DNA from: Planctomycetota bacterium
Lineage (GTDB): Bacteria > Planctomycetota > PUPC01 > JACPCR01
Length of the DNA: 17,072 bases
NCBI GenBank assembly: GCA_030740295.1
Contig: JASLXP010000540.1
Location: 1 to 17,072 of the forward strand
Reading direction: 5' to 3'
Shown: piece after piece, positions 7,139 through 14,521 of the stretch
Layout of the letters: every line of letters starts with the position of its first letter
Numbering within the stretch: the first letter of the stretch is position 1
The notes under the pieces: generated by a model
Told to the model about the DNA's origin: nothing
The model's input: only the letters and a program-made list of their open reading frames with translations
Database searches by the model: none
Position numbers and translations under genes: made by a program

Positions 7139-8668
7139 TTACGCCTCCATCTCCTCTTTCTTCAAGTGCATCGTTCCGCCGCGTTCGCCTTTCTTTGCGG
7201 CCCAGGCCAGGTACATACCCGTGGAGTGCTGAACGGCGAGCACGAGCAGCTTCGGGTCCTCGAAATTCTCCCGCGCCATGGGCGTGCCGTAGAAGGACAT
7301 CAGGCCGAAGAGCAGGTTGCTCGTGTCGATTCCCATAATTTCGTGCGCCCGGATCAGGGCGTGCGCGGGTGAGGAGACTGCGCGAGCGGTTTCAGGTTGG
7401 CCATGATTGAATGGCAGGCCGCCGTCAGCACACTGCTCAGCGATCGTACGGTTTACGGCCGCAATGGACGCTTCCATTAGCCGGCCTCGCAACGCCACGT
7501 ATTTCGGCTCGTCCGGCAGGGCGTCGTACAGTGCGGCAAACGCGCGCAGGTTAACGCCGTGGTAGCCCATTCTTGAGTTGTGCCCGGCCCAGCCGCCCCA
7601 GGCGCACTGGTGGTCGAGAGGCCAGGCAAGCATCCTGGTATTGAGCTGCGGTTCGATGAGGTCGAGCCCTCCGGTCACCTTCGCGTACCGGGCAGCGGCC
7701 CAGATGAGAAACGTGTTGTAGTTGTAGTTCCACGGATGAGGCTCGGCCGCGCTCACGTATTGTGCTACCCGTTCTGCCGCGACCAGGTAACGTTGGTCTT
7801 CAAAGTGGATATACCCCTCGACGAGAGCTGCACCACCGAGCCCGGTCTCGTAAAACGGATCATCGATCGTACCGTCTGGCTTCTGAATGGAGGCCAGGAA
7901 ATCACAGGCCGCGCGGGCACGATCCAGAAACACCGGCTCAGGCATCACCTCGTGCGCGCCCAGGTAAGCGAACACTCGCTGCGACGATGAGCGAATGCGG
8001 AGCGGTGTTTCACTGTTGGCCGTGCTGGTGCGCCACTGCCCCTCGCCGAGATACATCTCCTCGGATTCATCGTGGAGCCTCATGAATTGGCACTTCATCT
8101 CCTCCAGCGCAGGGCGGTCAAACGTGTGCCCGGCCGGCAGCAGGTGGTCGCGAGGAACGGGCTTATCCCACGGGCCGGGGTCAAACGCACCTCCTTCAAT
8201 CAGCCTTACATCGCCGATGAAAAGAGCTCCCATGTGATAGCGAGTAAATATCTTCACGAAGGTGTGTCGCCAGTACTTGCCCGTCCGAAACACGAACTCC
8301 TTGCGCACGAAACCGTTCTCAGGCGGATCCCAAATTCGCATCCGCCTGTCCGGTTCGGCATCCTCTTCCGGGTTACATTCACCGAAAAGGTAGGCGCTCC
8401 CATCGCCCGTGCGAAAGTCCCTGTTGTGCATCCGGAGGGACAGCGTGTAGACCGTGTCTGGTTTGGTCAGAACCGTCTGCGTGAGCATCACACCCTCTTT
8501 TTCCCAGTCATCGACGCGTGCCGGGCTCTTTATCTTGAGGCAGTCGAGCCCGTGGATACATGCCGCACTCACTCGGGTCTGGTTGCCGGCCTCGCGCGGT
8601 GCGAGCGTCCAGTGCCCTAGCACACCGATGCTGTCCAACTCAAGGGCGCCGTTCTGTAGAAGATTCAT
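7139..8668 (-). CDS. CBM-like beta-sandwich plus alpha/alpha-toroid protein, probable carbohydrate-active enzyme
   Basis: The 509-aa product lacks a signal peptide. Residues about 1-160 start NLLQNGALE and end LFIGDVRLIEGG, the pattern of a galactose-binding-like/CBM4-9-type jelly roll. Residues about 225-500 are helix-rich with repeated W/Y/H motifs (NYNYNTFLIWAAARYAKVTGG; WAGHNSRMGYHGVNLRAFAALYDALP), suggesting an (alpha/alpha)n toroid as in polysaccharide lyases and unsaturated-glucuronyl hydrolases. I cannot assign a CAZy family or catalytic residues with confidence. The ATG overlaps the stop of a tiny upstream ORF as ATGA, suggesting translational coupling. With no export signal it may act on imported oligosaccharides, or its true N-terminus may have been lost with the upstream gene. 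Confidence 0.7.
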   Translation of the reverse strand: MNLLQNGALELDSIGVLGHWTLAPREAGNQTRVSAACIHGLDCLKIKSPARVDDWEKEGVMLTQTVLTKPDTVYTLSLRMHNRDFRTGDGSAYLFGECNPEEDAEPDRRMRIWDPPENGFVRKEFVFRTGKYWRHTFVKIFTRYHMGALFIGDVRLIEGGAFDPGPWDKPVPRDHLLPAGHTFDRPALEEMKCQFMRLHDESEEMYLGEGQWRTSTANSETPLRIRSSSQRVFAYLGAHEVMPEPVFLDRARAACDFLASIQKPDGTIDDPFYETGLGGAALVEGYIHFEDQRYLVAAERVAQYVSAAEPHPWNYNYNTFLIWAAARYAKVTGGLDLIEPQLNTRMLAWPLDHQCAWGGWAGHNSRMGYHGVNLRAFAALYDALPDEPKYVALRGRLMEASIAAVNRTIAEQCADGGLPFNHGQPETARAVSSPAHALIRAHEIMGIDTSNLLFGLMSFYGTPMARENFEDPKLLVLAVQHSTGMYLAWAAKKGERGGTMHLKKEEMEA

Positions 8669-8811
8669 TTCAGCATCGCGAGCCTGCCGTCCTTAAGGTG
8701 CAGCCACACGCGCGCCATAGGTCGATAGATGACTTCGCCTTCGTCGTTGACATCTGGTTCCCAACCACGGTCATGCGCGTATCCCTGAGATTCATGTAAC
8801 AGCTTCTTCAC
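8665..8811 (-). CDS. Small ORF coupled to the toroid protein (hypothetical, possibly a 3' gene remnant)
   Basis: From GTG at 8811 this encodes about 48 aa; the frame is open from a TTG at 8910. The C-terminal 40 residues (ESQGYAHDRGWEPDVNDEGE..., then PMARVWLHLKDGRLAMLK) have protein-like composition rich in W, D, E and R. The stop overlaps the next start as ATGA. No Shine-Dalgarno is visible before GTG 8811. It is either a true small protein or the C-terminal stub of a gene whose 5' part is gone, as seen for the FAD oxidoreductase stub upstream of the heparinase gene. I do not recognise the family. Confidence 0.4.
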   Translation of the reverse strand: MKKLLHESQGYAHDRGWEPDVNDEGEVIYRPMARVWLHLKDGRLAMLK

Positions 8812-8928
8812 TCGCAAACACAATCTACATATTTTATACGTGCTCCAACGGATTAGGAAACCTGCTCCGCCAGGCTGGACACATGTCCACACCTGGAAAC
8901 TGAAACCCAAAGAAACGGAGAACCTGAA

Positions 8929-10770
8929 ATGAAACCTTGCTCGAAATCGACACCTTTGGCGGGCGTCAGATTATTCTTAGTGCTGGCGGTACTGGCCACA
9001 GTTTCGGTTCTCTTGTCACCGGGCCACGGGGAATCTTATGGGGATCAGCTCAATCCCACCGGCGACCCGATCGGCGGCGGGCCTGGCTACCGGGACATCA
9101 AGACGAGTGACGGCGCCGATTTCGTGGTCTCCACTAAAGAGGAATTGATTCTGGCCCTGCGCAAAGCAAAGTCGGGGATGCTCATCTATGTTCCTGATGA
9201 AGCCAAAATCGATATGACCGGCGCCCTCGACAAGACCATTCCCGGTGGGGTAACCCTCGCCAGCGGGCGCGGCCGAAACGGTTCTCAGGGAGCGCTGATT
9301 TTCTCCAACACACTTACGAATAATGATAAAGGCGGGGGTGACACGCCGCTTTTCAAGACCGGCGGACACAAAGTCCGTGTGACCGGGCTCCGGCTCCGCG
9401 GCCCCTTCGCGGAAGCCGGCGATTGGCACTGGGAGCACGTCGGAGTCGCTTGCGGCATTCGGTCCCTTCACGAGAGCCTGCAGGTGGACAACTGTGAATG
9501 GTGGGCCTGGAACAAGTGGGCCATCGACCTCCAGAAAGCTTCCGCGGCGCACGTACACCACAACTACATCCACCACACTCGGCGCTGGGGTTACGGATAC
9601 GGCGTCTGGGTCGGTTTTCACGGAGCAGCTCTCGTCGAGGCCAATCTCTTCGACTTCTGCCGGCATCACATCGGCTCCCCCGGCCAGGCCAGCAGTACCT
9701 ACGAAGCCTGTTACAACATCTGCCTCGACCATGATGTTCAACCCTCGTTCGACCGTCATGGCACTGCCGGCGAGGGCGGCGGCTTGACCCTGATCCACCA
9801 CAACGAGTTCCGGAATGCGGACGAGCCGGCCATCCTCCTGCGTGGCACTCCGGTGCTGGCGGCACGATTCCATCACAACTGGTTCTTTCATCCCAATCGG
9901 GAAGCTGCGTTCAGAATCGTCAACAACGTCAGCAAGCGCTTCACCATCTTCAACAACCACTACGGCCGGGGGCCCGCGGCGTTTCACCCCACGGCCAAGG
10001 CCACCGTGACGCCAGCTTCCGGCCCCGCCCCGCTGGCCGTGCGTTTCGACGCTGCAGGCAGCATGGACAAGGAGGGGGGCCGAATCGTCCAGTATCGCTG
10101 GCACTTTCCGGACACCAAAGCCCCGATTGGCCCGGAAGCCTTCGGCAAGACGGCCACCTACACCTTCAAAGACCCCGGCCGATACAACGTCGCTCTGACC
10201 GTCGCGAACGAGAAGGGCATCCCCGCGACTATTCTGACGCCGGTCGTCGTGAAGCCTCCGCAGAACGGCTACGTGCTCAGCGCCTGGGTCAAGGACAGCT
10301 ACTACGGCCCGCTGAAGGGCTTCTACCGAGTTCAGATGCTTATCGATGGCAACGTGGTATGGGAAGACGACGTGGCCGGCGACGAGGGTGGCTGGCAGCA
10401 CCTGGTGATGGACGTGGGCAAATGGGTGGAGGGCAAGGAGGCCGTCGATCTCGCGTTCCGGCTCCAGGCGGACAAAGCCGTGACCGACCCGCGCAAACAG
10501 GTCATTGCGTGCTTCCTCTACGTGGACGACGTGCACCTGTTCGGCGGGTCGCTGAAGGGAGGGGATTTCGAATCCGCGGGGGGTTGGAACTATCGGGAAG
10601 AGCCTGTCTCGAAATTCCACGGGGGGGTGTGGTCCGGGGAGGCACGCAGCGGCAAGTATGCTTACCGGCTGGCCATCTTTGGGTACCTGGGGAAGGTCCC
10701 GGCGGGGGCTCTCTGCGAGATCAAACAGAGCGTTCCCATCGGCCCCAAGCTAAAAGGAAAAGAAGATTGA
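8929..10770 (+). CDS. Secreted right-handed beta-helix (pectate-lyase-like) protein with a PKD domain and C-terminal CBM-like region
   Basis: The 613-aa product has a clear signal peptide (about residues 1-35, hydrophobic VRLFLVLAVLATVSVLLS). Residues about 55-355 form a parallel beta-helix with pectate-lyase-like start (FVVSTKEELILALRKAKSGMLIYVP) and repeated N/H-rich coils (HVHHNYIHHTRRWGYGYG; IHHNEFRNAD; FHHNWFFHP). Residues about 360-444 are a PKD domain (VTPASGPAPLAVRFDAAGS ... YRWHFPD ... YNVALTV). The C-terminal about 165 residues look like two half jelly-roll modules in reversed order: a C-terminal half (NGYVLSAWVKDSYYG...FLYVDDVHLFGG), then an N-terminal half (GGDFESAGGW...CEIKQSVPIG) that stops abruptly. 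A GGAG lies about 9 nt before the ATG. It is likely a secreted polysaccharide lyase or hydrolase; the substrate is not determined. Confidence 0.82.
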   Translation: MKPCSKSTPLAGVRLFLVLAVLATVSVLLSPGHGESYGDQLNPTGDPIGGGPGYRDIKTSDGADFVVSTKEELILALRKAKSGMLIYVPDEAKIDMTGALDKTIPGGVTLASGRGRNGSQGALIFSNTLTNNDKGGGDTPLFKTGGHKVRVTGLRLRGPFAEAGDWHWEHVGVACGIRSLHESLQVDNCEWWAWNKWAIDLQKASAAHVHHNYIHHTRRWGYGYGVWVGFHGAALVEANLFDFCRHHIGSPGQASSTYEACYNICLDHDVQPSFDRHGTAGEGGGLTLIHHNEFRNADEPAILLRGTPVLAARFHHNWFFHPNREAAFRIVNNVSKRFTIFNNHYGRGPAAFHPTAKATVTPASGPAPLAVRFDAAGSMDKEGGRIVQYRWHFPDTKAPIGPEAFGKTATYTFKDPGRYNVALTVANEKGIPATILTPVVVKPPQNGYVLSAWVKDSYYGPLKGFYRVQMLIDGNVVWEDDVAGDEGGWQHLVMDVGKWVEGKEAVDLAFRLQADKAVTDPRKQVIACFLYVDDVHLFGGSLKGGDFESAGGWNYREEPVSKFHGGVWSGEARSGKYAYRLAIFGYLGKVPAGALCEIKQSVPIGPKLKGKED

Positions 10771-10793
10771 TGCTGGATCGCGGGAACAGCCGA

Positions 10794-12818
10794 TCATGAC
10801 TTCTTTCTCAAGGCGGCTTTGATTCGGTTCATATCCGCATCCGGTACCAGTAATTCCCTCTCGTGTAAAGGACGCAATACTTGCTCCCGAATTTTCCTGA
10901 CCAGCGAAAGAGACGGCTTCCTTTCGACGGCGGCGAACAGGCATGGGCACTGAGTGCGGGGCTTGAAGAAGACATCTGCCATCCAGGGGAGGTTCTTTTC
11001 CTTTTTCGTGGCGCCTTCGTTGAGCATTCTGTTCTTGCGTATTTCCACCCCGGTGAGGTCGTCGGGCCAGACGCAGAGGAGGCGGGCCTTGCCTTTGCGG
11101 GCGACAAAGGCATGTGAATCGATCTTTTCGATGGTGACGTCTTTGTAGAAATGCCAGCGCTGGCAGTGTGGTGTTTCGATTCGCGGGCCTTTGAAGACGC
11201 TGTCGAGCAGCAGCCAGCCGTAGTTGTGGACGAACAGGATTTCACGCTGGTGACGATTGGAGGTATAGCCGTCGTGCGCGGCCACGACGAACATGTGCTC
11301 GTCATCCGCCTGGTATTTGCAGACCTTTGCTGCCGGTGGAAAACAGCCATAGTTGACGCTGAAGAGGATGTCGTCACGGATCGGTTCGGAGTAGGCCAGG
11401 ACCGTGTTGTGGGAGGTCATGTTGTAATGCCAGCCGCGGCCCAGAGAGCCCATCTCGTAGCCCACTCTCGCGTCCGGCTCGCCGATCATGGCTTCGCCCC
11501 TGGCGGCAATGTTGAGAGAAAGCATGTCGTGGTGCGCGTGGCAGATCAGACCAAGGACGTTGGTGCTCATGACCATGTAGTTCGAGTCGCTCTTCCATCC
11601 GTCCCTCGCGACAAGATAGCCGGCTTTGTCATAGAAAATGGACTTGGGCGGCAGGGCCTTCTTGTTCGCCGTCTTATCCTTTGATAGGCCAAGCGCATCG
11701 AGTATGGCGGCGCTCGTTGCGCAGCCGAAGAACTGCTTTCCAGTCTCCAGCAGGTCTTTGGCGAAGAGCCCGCCGCTGTCGCCGAAATCAGGCAGGTTGC
11801 CGTCCGGCATCACCATCGAGCCGCGCATGGCATAACTCCTGATGAAGCGCTCTCTCAGTTTGCCGCGCACGACGTAGGTGTTGTTTCGCTTCGCCAGGTC
11901 GAAAGGCTTGATCATCATCTCCTCCAGGACGGCGCCCGTCGAATACCAGATGGAGTGTTCGCTGTATCCGCCGTCCTCATAAAAATCGCGCTGCAGGTGC
12001 TCGCGGATCACCCGCCTTCCGCGCTGGAACATGGGTTTCATGTCCTGAAACTCAGGCAGCATGAGGGCAAAAATGAACGGCGAGATGCCGCGCTCGAAAA
12101 GGTGATGATTGTATGGCACGTAAGGATCGTCATCGAAATTACGGAACTGCCTGGCTCTGAACCAGAGCGAGCGGATGAGTTGGAAAGTAAGCTCCGGCGG
12201 AACTCCTTCCTCGTAAGGCACGTCCGTATGCAGCAGGCCGATCCAGGCAAGCGCGCCCCAGGCCGCATTCATGCTGTCGTCAGGATTCCAGGCAAACGGG
12301 CACTCCCGCAGGAACTTGTCCAGGAACTCCACATACTTGTCCAGATAAGCCTGCTCTCCGGTGACCATTCGGGCGGTGGCCAGGCAGGTCAGGAATCCCA
12401 TTCGCGATAAAGGCGAGGGAAGTCGCCCCCCGGCATGGAGTTCGGGCAGCCTCTCCATTCCGGGGCCAAGGTCGAGTTCGAGGTCTTTACTATCAAGCAT
12501 TATGTTTTCCAGCATTTTGTCGGCATGGACGATGGTTTCTTCCGCGGTAATTGCCCTCCCCTGGATGCGGATGGTGCCGGTGGGTTTCTCGCCCGCTTTG
12601 CAGGAAGCACCTCGTGCCTCGAAAAGCCAATGAGGCTTGGTGCGCGTTCTGAAATGTTTCACCAGGGCGACCCTTGCCGCTTCGGGCCGCTTATCCTTGA
12701 CCGCCCTTTCAACGCCTTTCATGCCAGGCACTGCGAAATTCAAAACAGCGAAGAAGTCTTCATCGGTGATCCGGCGTTCGTCAGTCGGAAAGTTGTTCAC
12801 GCTCATGTTGTGCTTCAC
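10794..12818 (-). CDS. Heparinase II/III-family polysaccharide lyase
   Basis: The 674-aa product has no signal peptide. It comprises an N-terminal (alpha/alpha) toroid (about 20-380) and a C-terminal heparinase II/III-like beta-sandwich domain (about 395-640). Candidate catalytic residues are visible: Asn237-His238-His239 (YNHHLFERG), Tyr285 in GGYSEHSIWYSTG, and His427/His429/His430 in ICHAHHDMLSLNIAARGE. SHNTV at 469-473 is also typical of the superfamily (PL8/12/15/17/21 relatives). It would cleave uronate-containing polysaccharide by beta-elimination; heparin, alginate or another glycan cannot be distinguished. The GTG start at 12818 overlaps the stop of the FAD-oxidoreductase stub as GTGA, indicating an ancestral operon; ATG at 12806 is an alternative. 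The mobile element just upstream probably separates it from its original promoter. It converges with the beta-helix gene, 23 bp away. Confidence 0.85.
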   Translation of the reverse strand: MKHNMSVNNFPTDERRITDEDFFAVLNFAVPGMKGVERAVKDKRPEAARVALVKHFRTRTKPHWLFEARGASCKAGEKPTGTIRIQGRAITAEETIVHADKMLENIMLDSKDLELDLGPGMERLPELHAGGRLPSPLSRMGFLTCLATARMVTGEQAYLDKYVEFLDKFLRECPFAWNPDDSMNAAWGALAWIGLLHTDVPYEEGVPPELTFQLIRSLWFRARQFRNFDDDPYVPYNHHLFERGISPFIFALMLPEFQDMKPMFQRGRRVIREHLQRDFYEDGGYSEHSIWYSTGAVLEEMMIKPFDLAKRNNTYVVRGKLRERFIRSYAMRGSMVMPDGNLPDFGDSGGLFAKDLLETGKQFFGCATSAAILDALGLSKDKTANKKALPPKSIFYDKAGYLVARDGWKSDSNYMVMSTNVLGLICHAHHDMLSLNIAARGEAMIGEPDARVGYEMGSLGRGWHYNMTSHNTVLAYSEPIRDDILFSVNYGCFPPAAKVCKYQADDEHMFVVAAHDGYTSNRHQREILFVHNYGWLLLDSVFKGPRIETPHCQRWHFYKDVTIEKIDSHAFVARKGKARLLCVWPDDLTGVEIRKNRMLNEGATKKEKNLPWMADVFFKPRTQCPCLFAAVERKPSLSLVRKIREQVLRPLHERELLVPDADMNRIKAALRKKS

Positions 12819-12896
12819 AACCCCCTTTGCGTCAATCCTTCAGCCAAGCCCAGTTCGGCCAGGCGCTTCTCATCACCAAGGTAGAAGCCCTCGGAC

Positions 12897-12901
12897 AGCA
12901 G
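12897..12901. repeat. Left target-site duplication AGCAG of the MITE-like element
   Basis: AGCAG lies immediately outside the left terminal inverted repeat and is repeated at 14696-14700 immediately outside the right one. Collapsing the two copies restores the interrupted oxidoreductase frame, which confirms it as a true target duplication. Confidence 0.88.
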
Positions 12902-12918
12902 CAGAACTCCGGACATCG

Positions 12919-12941
12919 GCCTCTAAACAGGGCTTAGAGGC
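12919..12941. repeat. Subterminal hairpin at the left end of the MITE-like element
   Basis: GCCTCTAA at 12919-12926 pairs with TTAGAGGC at 12934-12941 around a 7-nt loop, an 8-bp stem beginning 1 bp inside the terminal repeat. It is absent at the other end of the element. It may be a transposase-recognition structure or a weak terminator; neither is proven. Confidence 0.6.
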
Positions 12942-13000
12942 GTTTTCGAAAGGTTTTGCGTCCTCAAATCTATGGTACAGTTTTTCATCTGATCAGGTCC

Positions 13001-13246
13001 TTCTTTATGCCGAAGGCATTACGCCTTACAGCCCAGGGTTGCGAGGCTTTGCGAGCTACCCTGGGTTCCGAGGTGGAGCATCTTCTACCCCGAAGGGGTT
13101 GCGCCCATATGATCTGTGGACGCGGACAGACTACATATGGGCGTAACCCCTTCGGGGTAAGAGGTACTCGGAGCCCAGTGACCCAGGGTAGCTCGCTGAG
13201 GCTCGCGAACCCTGGGCTGTAAGGCGTAATGCCTTCGGCATAAAGA
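13001..13246. repeat. ~246-bp nested palindrome (composite hairpin element)
   Basis: The left arm (13001-13111) and right arm (13134-13246) are inverted copies. The outer ~38 bp are perfectly complementary (CTTTATGCCGAAGGCATTAC...), as are nearly all of the inner ~26 bp (TACCCCGAAGGGGTT.CGCCC.ATATG), with a more divergent middle. The loop at 13112-13133 itself pairs (TCTGT/ACAGA). Each arm also contains smaller self-hairpins: ATGCC-GAA-GGCAT, CCCAGGGT...ACCCTGGG and ACCCC-GAA-GGGGT. Similar GAAGGC/CCCAGGG/CCCCGAAGGGG repeats seem familiar to me from PVC-type genomes. Complementarity at the right arm continues by one base across the IS3 insertion (to 14564). Confidence 0.88.
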
Positions 13247-13310
13247 TGACCTTCCCCCGAAAAACCGGGCACCTCATTGGCTAAACTAAGCATAAGAAAG
13301 GAGTCCATTG

Positions 13311-13628
13311 ATGAGTAAACAACGAAGACGACGATACGATTCGGAGTTCAAGCGGAGAGCGGTCGAGTTCGTTCTCGCTGGCGATAAGAGCGTGCCTCAG
13401 ATAGCCACCGACCTTGGCATCGAACTGAGCAGTCTGTACCGCTGGAAGCGTGAGTACCTGGCCGGGCACGACGAAGCCCCCCCTGACGTCTCAGCTACGG
13501 CCACAGAGCTGGACGAGGAGCTCCGGCGTATACGTGGAGAGCTGGCATCAGTACGGACACAGAGGGACGTTTTTAAAAAAGCCTTGGGCATTTTCTCCCA
13601 GACAGACAACGGAGGTACGAATTCATGA
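13311..13628 (+). CDS. IS3-family transposase OrfA (helix-turn-helix protein)
   Basis: The 105-aa product has a basic N-terminus (MSKQRRRRYDSEFKRRAVEF) and a helix-turn-helix (about residues 9-45: AVEFVLAGDKSVPQIATDLGIELSSLYRWKREY), the HTH_Tnp_1 family that binds IS ends. A coiled-coil/leucine-zipper-like segment follows (about 58-90: ATELDEELRRIRGELASVRTQRDVFKKAL). ATG 13311 is preferred over TTG 13308 because AAAGGAG at 13297-13303 is 7 nt upstream. An A6 run at 13575-13580 lies at the first point where the orfB frame is open upstream of its own ATG, so a -1 slip here could produce an OrfAB fusion. The zero-frame phasing (AAA AAA GCC) is not the textbook A-AAA-AAG. Confidence 0.93.
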   Translation: MSKQRRRRYDSEFKRRAVEFVLAGDKSVPQIATDLGIELSSLYRWKREYLAGHDEAPPDVSATATELDEELRRIRGELASVRTQRDVFKKALGIFSQTDNGGTNS

Positions 13629-14521
13629 AAGCCCATGAACATGAATTCCCAGTTGTCGCTATGTGCCAAGCTCTGGGAGTAACCCGGAGCAGTTACTATG
13701 AATACCTGAAGGGCTCGACGGGGCCAAGAGCTGCAGAGAACGAAGGCTTGAAAGACCATATCCAGCAGAGCTTCGAGGCCAGTAAGAACCGCTACGGTAG
13801 TCCTCGAATCACAGAAGAGCTGAGACGAAGAGGTGTTCGATGCAGCAAGAATCGGGTTGCCCGGCTGATGTCTCAGATGGGCATCAAAGCTGCCCGAACG
13901 AAGCGCTACGTCCCTCACACGACAGATTCCAATCACCACTATCCAGTTGCTCCCAACAATCAGGAGGCATTGGAAGGTGTGCGGAATATCAACCAGGTAT
14001 GGGTAGCCGACATCACATACATCCGTACGAATGAAGGATGGCTGTACCTGGCGGCCGTGATGGACGCTTACAGCCGTAAGATTGTCGGATGGTCGCTTCG
14101 AGAGCATCTTCGTACTGAGCTGGTCGTTGAAGCTCTGAGGAAAGCACTGATTGAACGAACGCCACCTACCGGCCTCGTTCATCATTCTGACCGGGGCGTT
14201 CAATATGCCAGCAACGAATATCGAACCATGCTCCACAAGCACCGGATAGCTCCGAGCATGAGCCGAAGAGGCAACTGTTATGACAACGCAGCCATGGAGA
14301 GTTTCTTCGGCACTCTGAAAACAGAACTGAACCAAACGCAAACCTTCGAAACCAAAAGGAGCGCTAGCAGAGCCATATTCGAATACATTGAAATCTTCTA
14401 TAACAGGAAGCGACTTCATTCCTCGCTGGGATACCTCACTCCCCTTCAATTCGAAGAGGAAAACAAAGGAAGGATTCAACATCAGGTAACCGTTAGGGGG
14501 GAAGAATCAGAAACAGAATAA
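13625..14521 (+). CDS. IS3-family transposase OrfB (DDE integrase core)
   Basis: The 298-aa product has an N-terminal HTH_21 region (about 40-95: HIQQSFEASKNRYGSPRITE...) and an rve integrase core. The DDE residues are visible: Asp in VWVADITYI, Asp in VHHSDRGVQY, and Glu in NCYDNAAMESFFGTLK, with the usual K/R downstream and the C-terminal YNRKRLHSSLGYLTP signature. It catalyses strand transfer of the IS. ATG overlaps the orfA stop (ATGA) and has its own GGAGG at 13611-13615, so it can be made by reinitiation as well as by frameshift fusion. No internal stop or deletion is seen. Confidence 0.95.
   Translation: MKAHEHEFPVVAMCQALGVTRSSYYEYLKGSTGPRAAENEGLKDHIQQSFEASKNRYGSPRITEELRRRGVRCSKNRVARLMSQMGIKAARTKRYVPHTTDSNHHYPVAPNNQEALEGVRNINQVWVADITYIRTNEGWLYLAAVMDAYSRKIVGWSLREHLRTELVVEALRKALIERTPPTGLVHHSDRGVQYASNEYRTMLHKHRIAPSMSRRGNCYDNAAMESFFGTLKTELNQTQTFETKRSASRAIFEYIEIFYNRKRLHSSLGYLTPLQFEEENKGRIQHQVTVRGEESETE

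Noticed and set aside
6645..7232. 195-codon plus-strand ORF in the 6.6-7.2 kb gap
   Set aside because: It overlaps the end of the toroid gene and the PQQ remnant antisense, and its translation shows no motif or plausible start signal.
9016..10620. 534-codon minus-strand ORF opposite the beta-helix/PKD gene
   Set aside because: Its composition is Val/Gly/Asp/Arg-rich with no domain, and the plus strand has signal peptide, beta-helix and PKD motifs. It is an antisense shadow of GC-rich coding DNA.
13001..13246. CRISPR array or tRNA-like structure
   Set aside because: The repeats are inverted, not direct with spacers, and no cloverleaf or CCA-type features are present.
12995..13252. Extension of the palindrome to matching AGGTC/GGTCA outside both arms
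   Set aside because: The right-hand copy lies inside the IS3 terminal repeat; the true continuation of the right arm is across the IS at 14564, so the match is chance.
12985..13308. 107-codon minus-strand ORF across the palindrome
   Set aside because: It spans the IS end and both arms of the palindrome; the translation reflects the repeat (mirrored P-R-G/G-L-R-P motifs) and no protein family.
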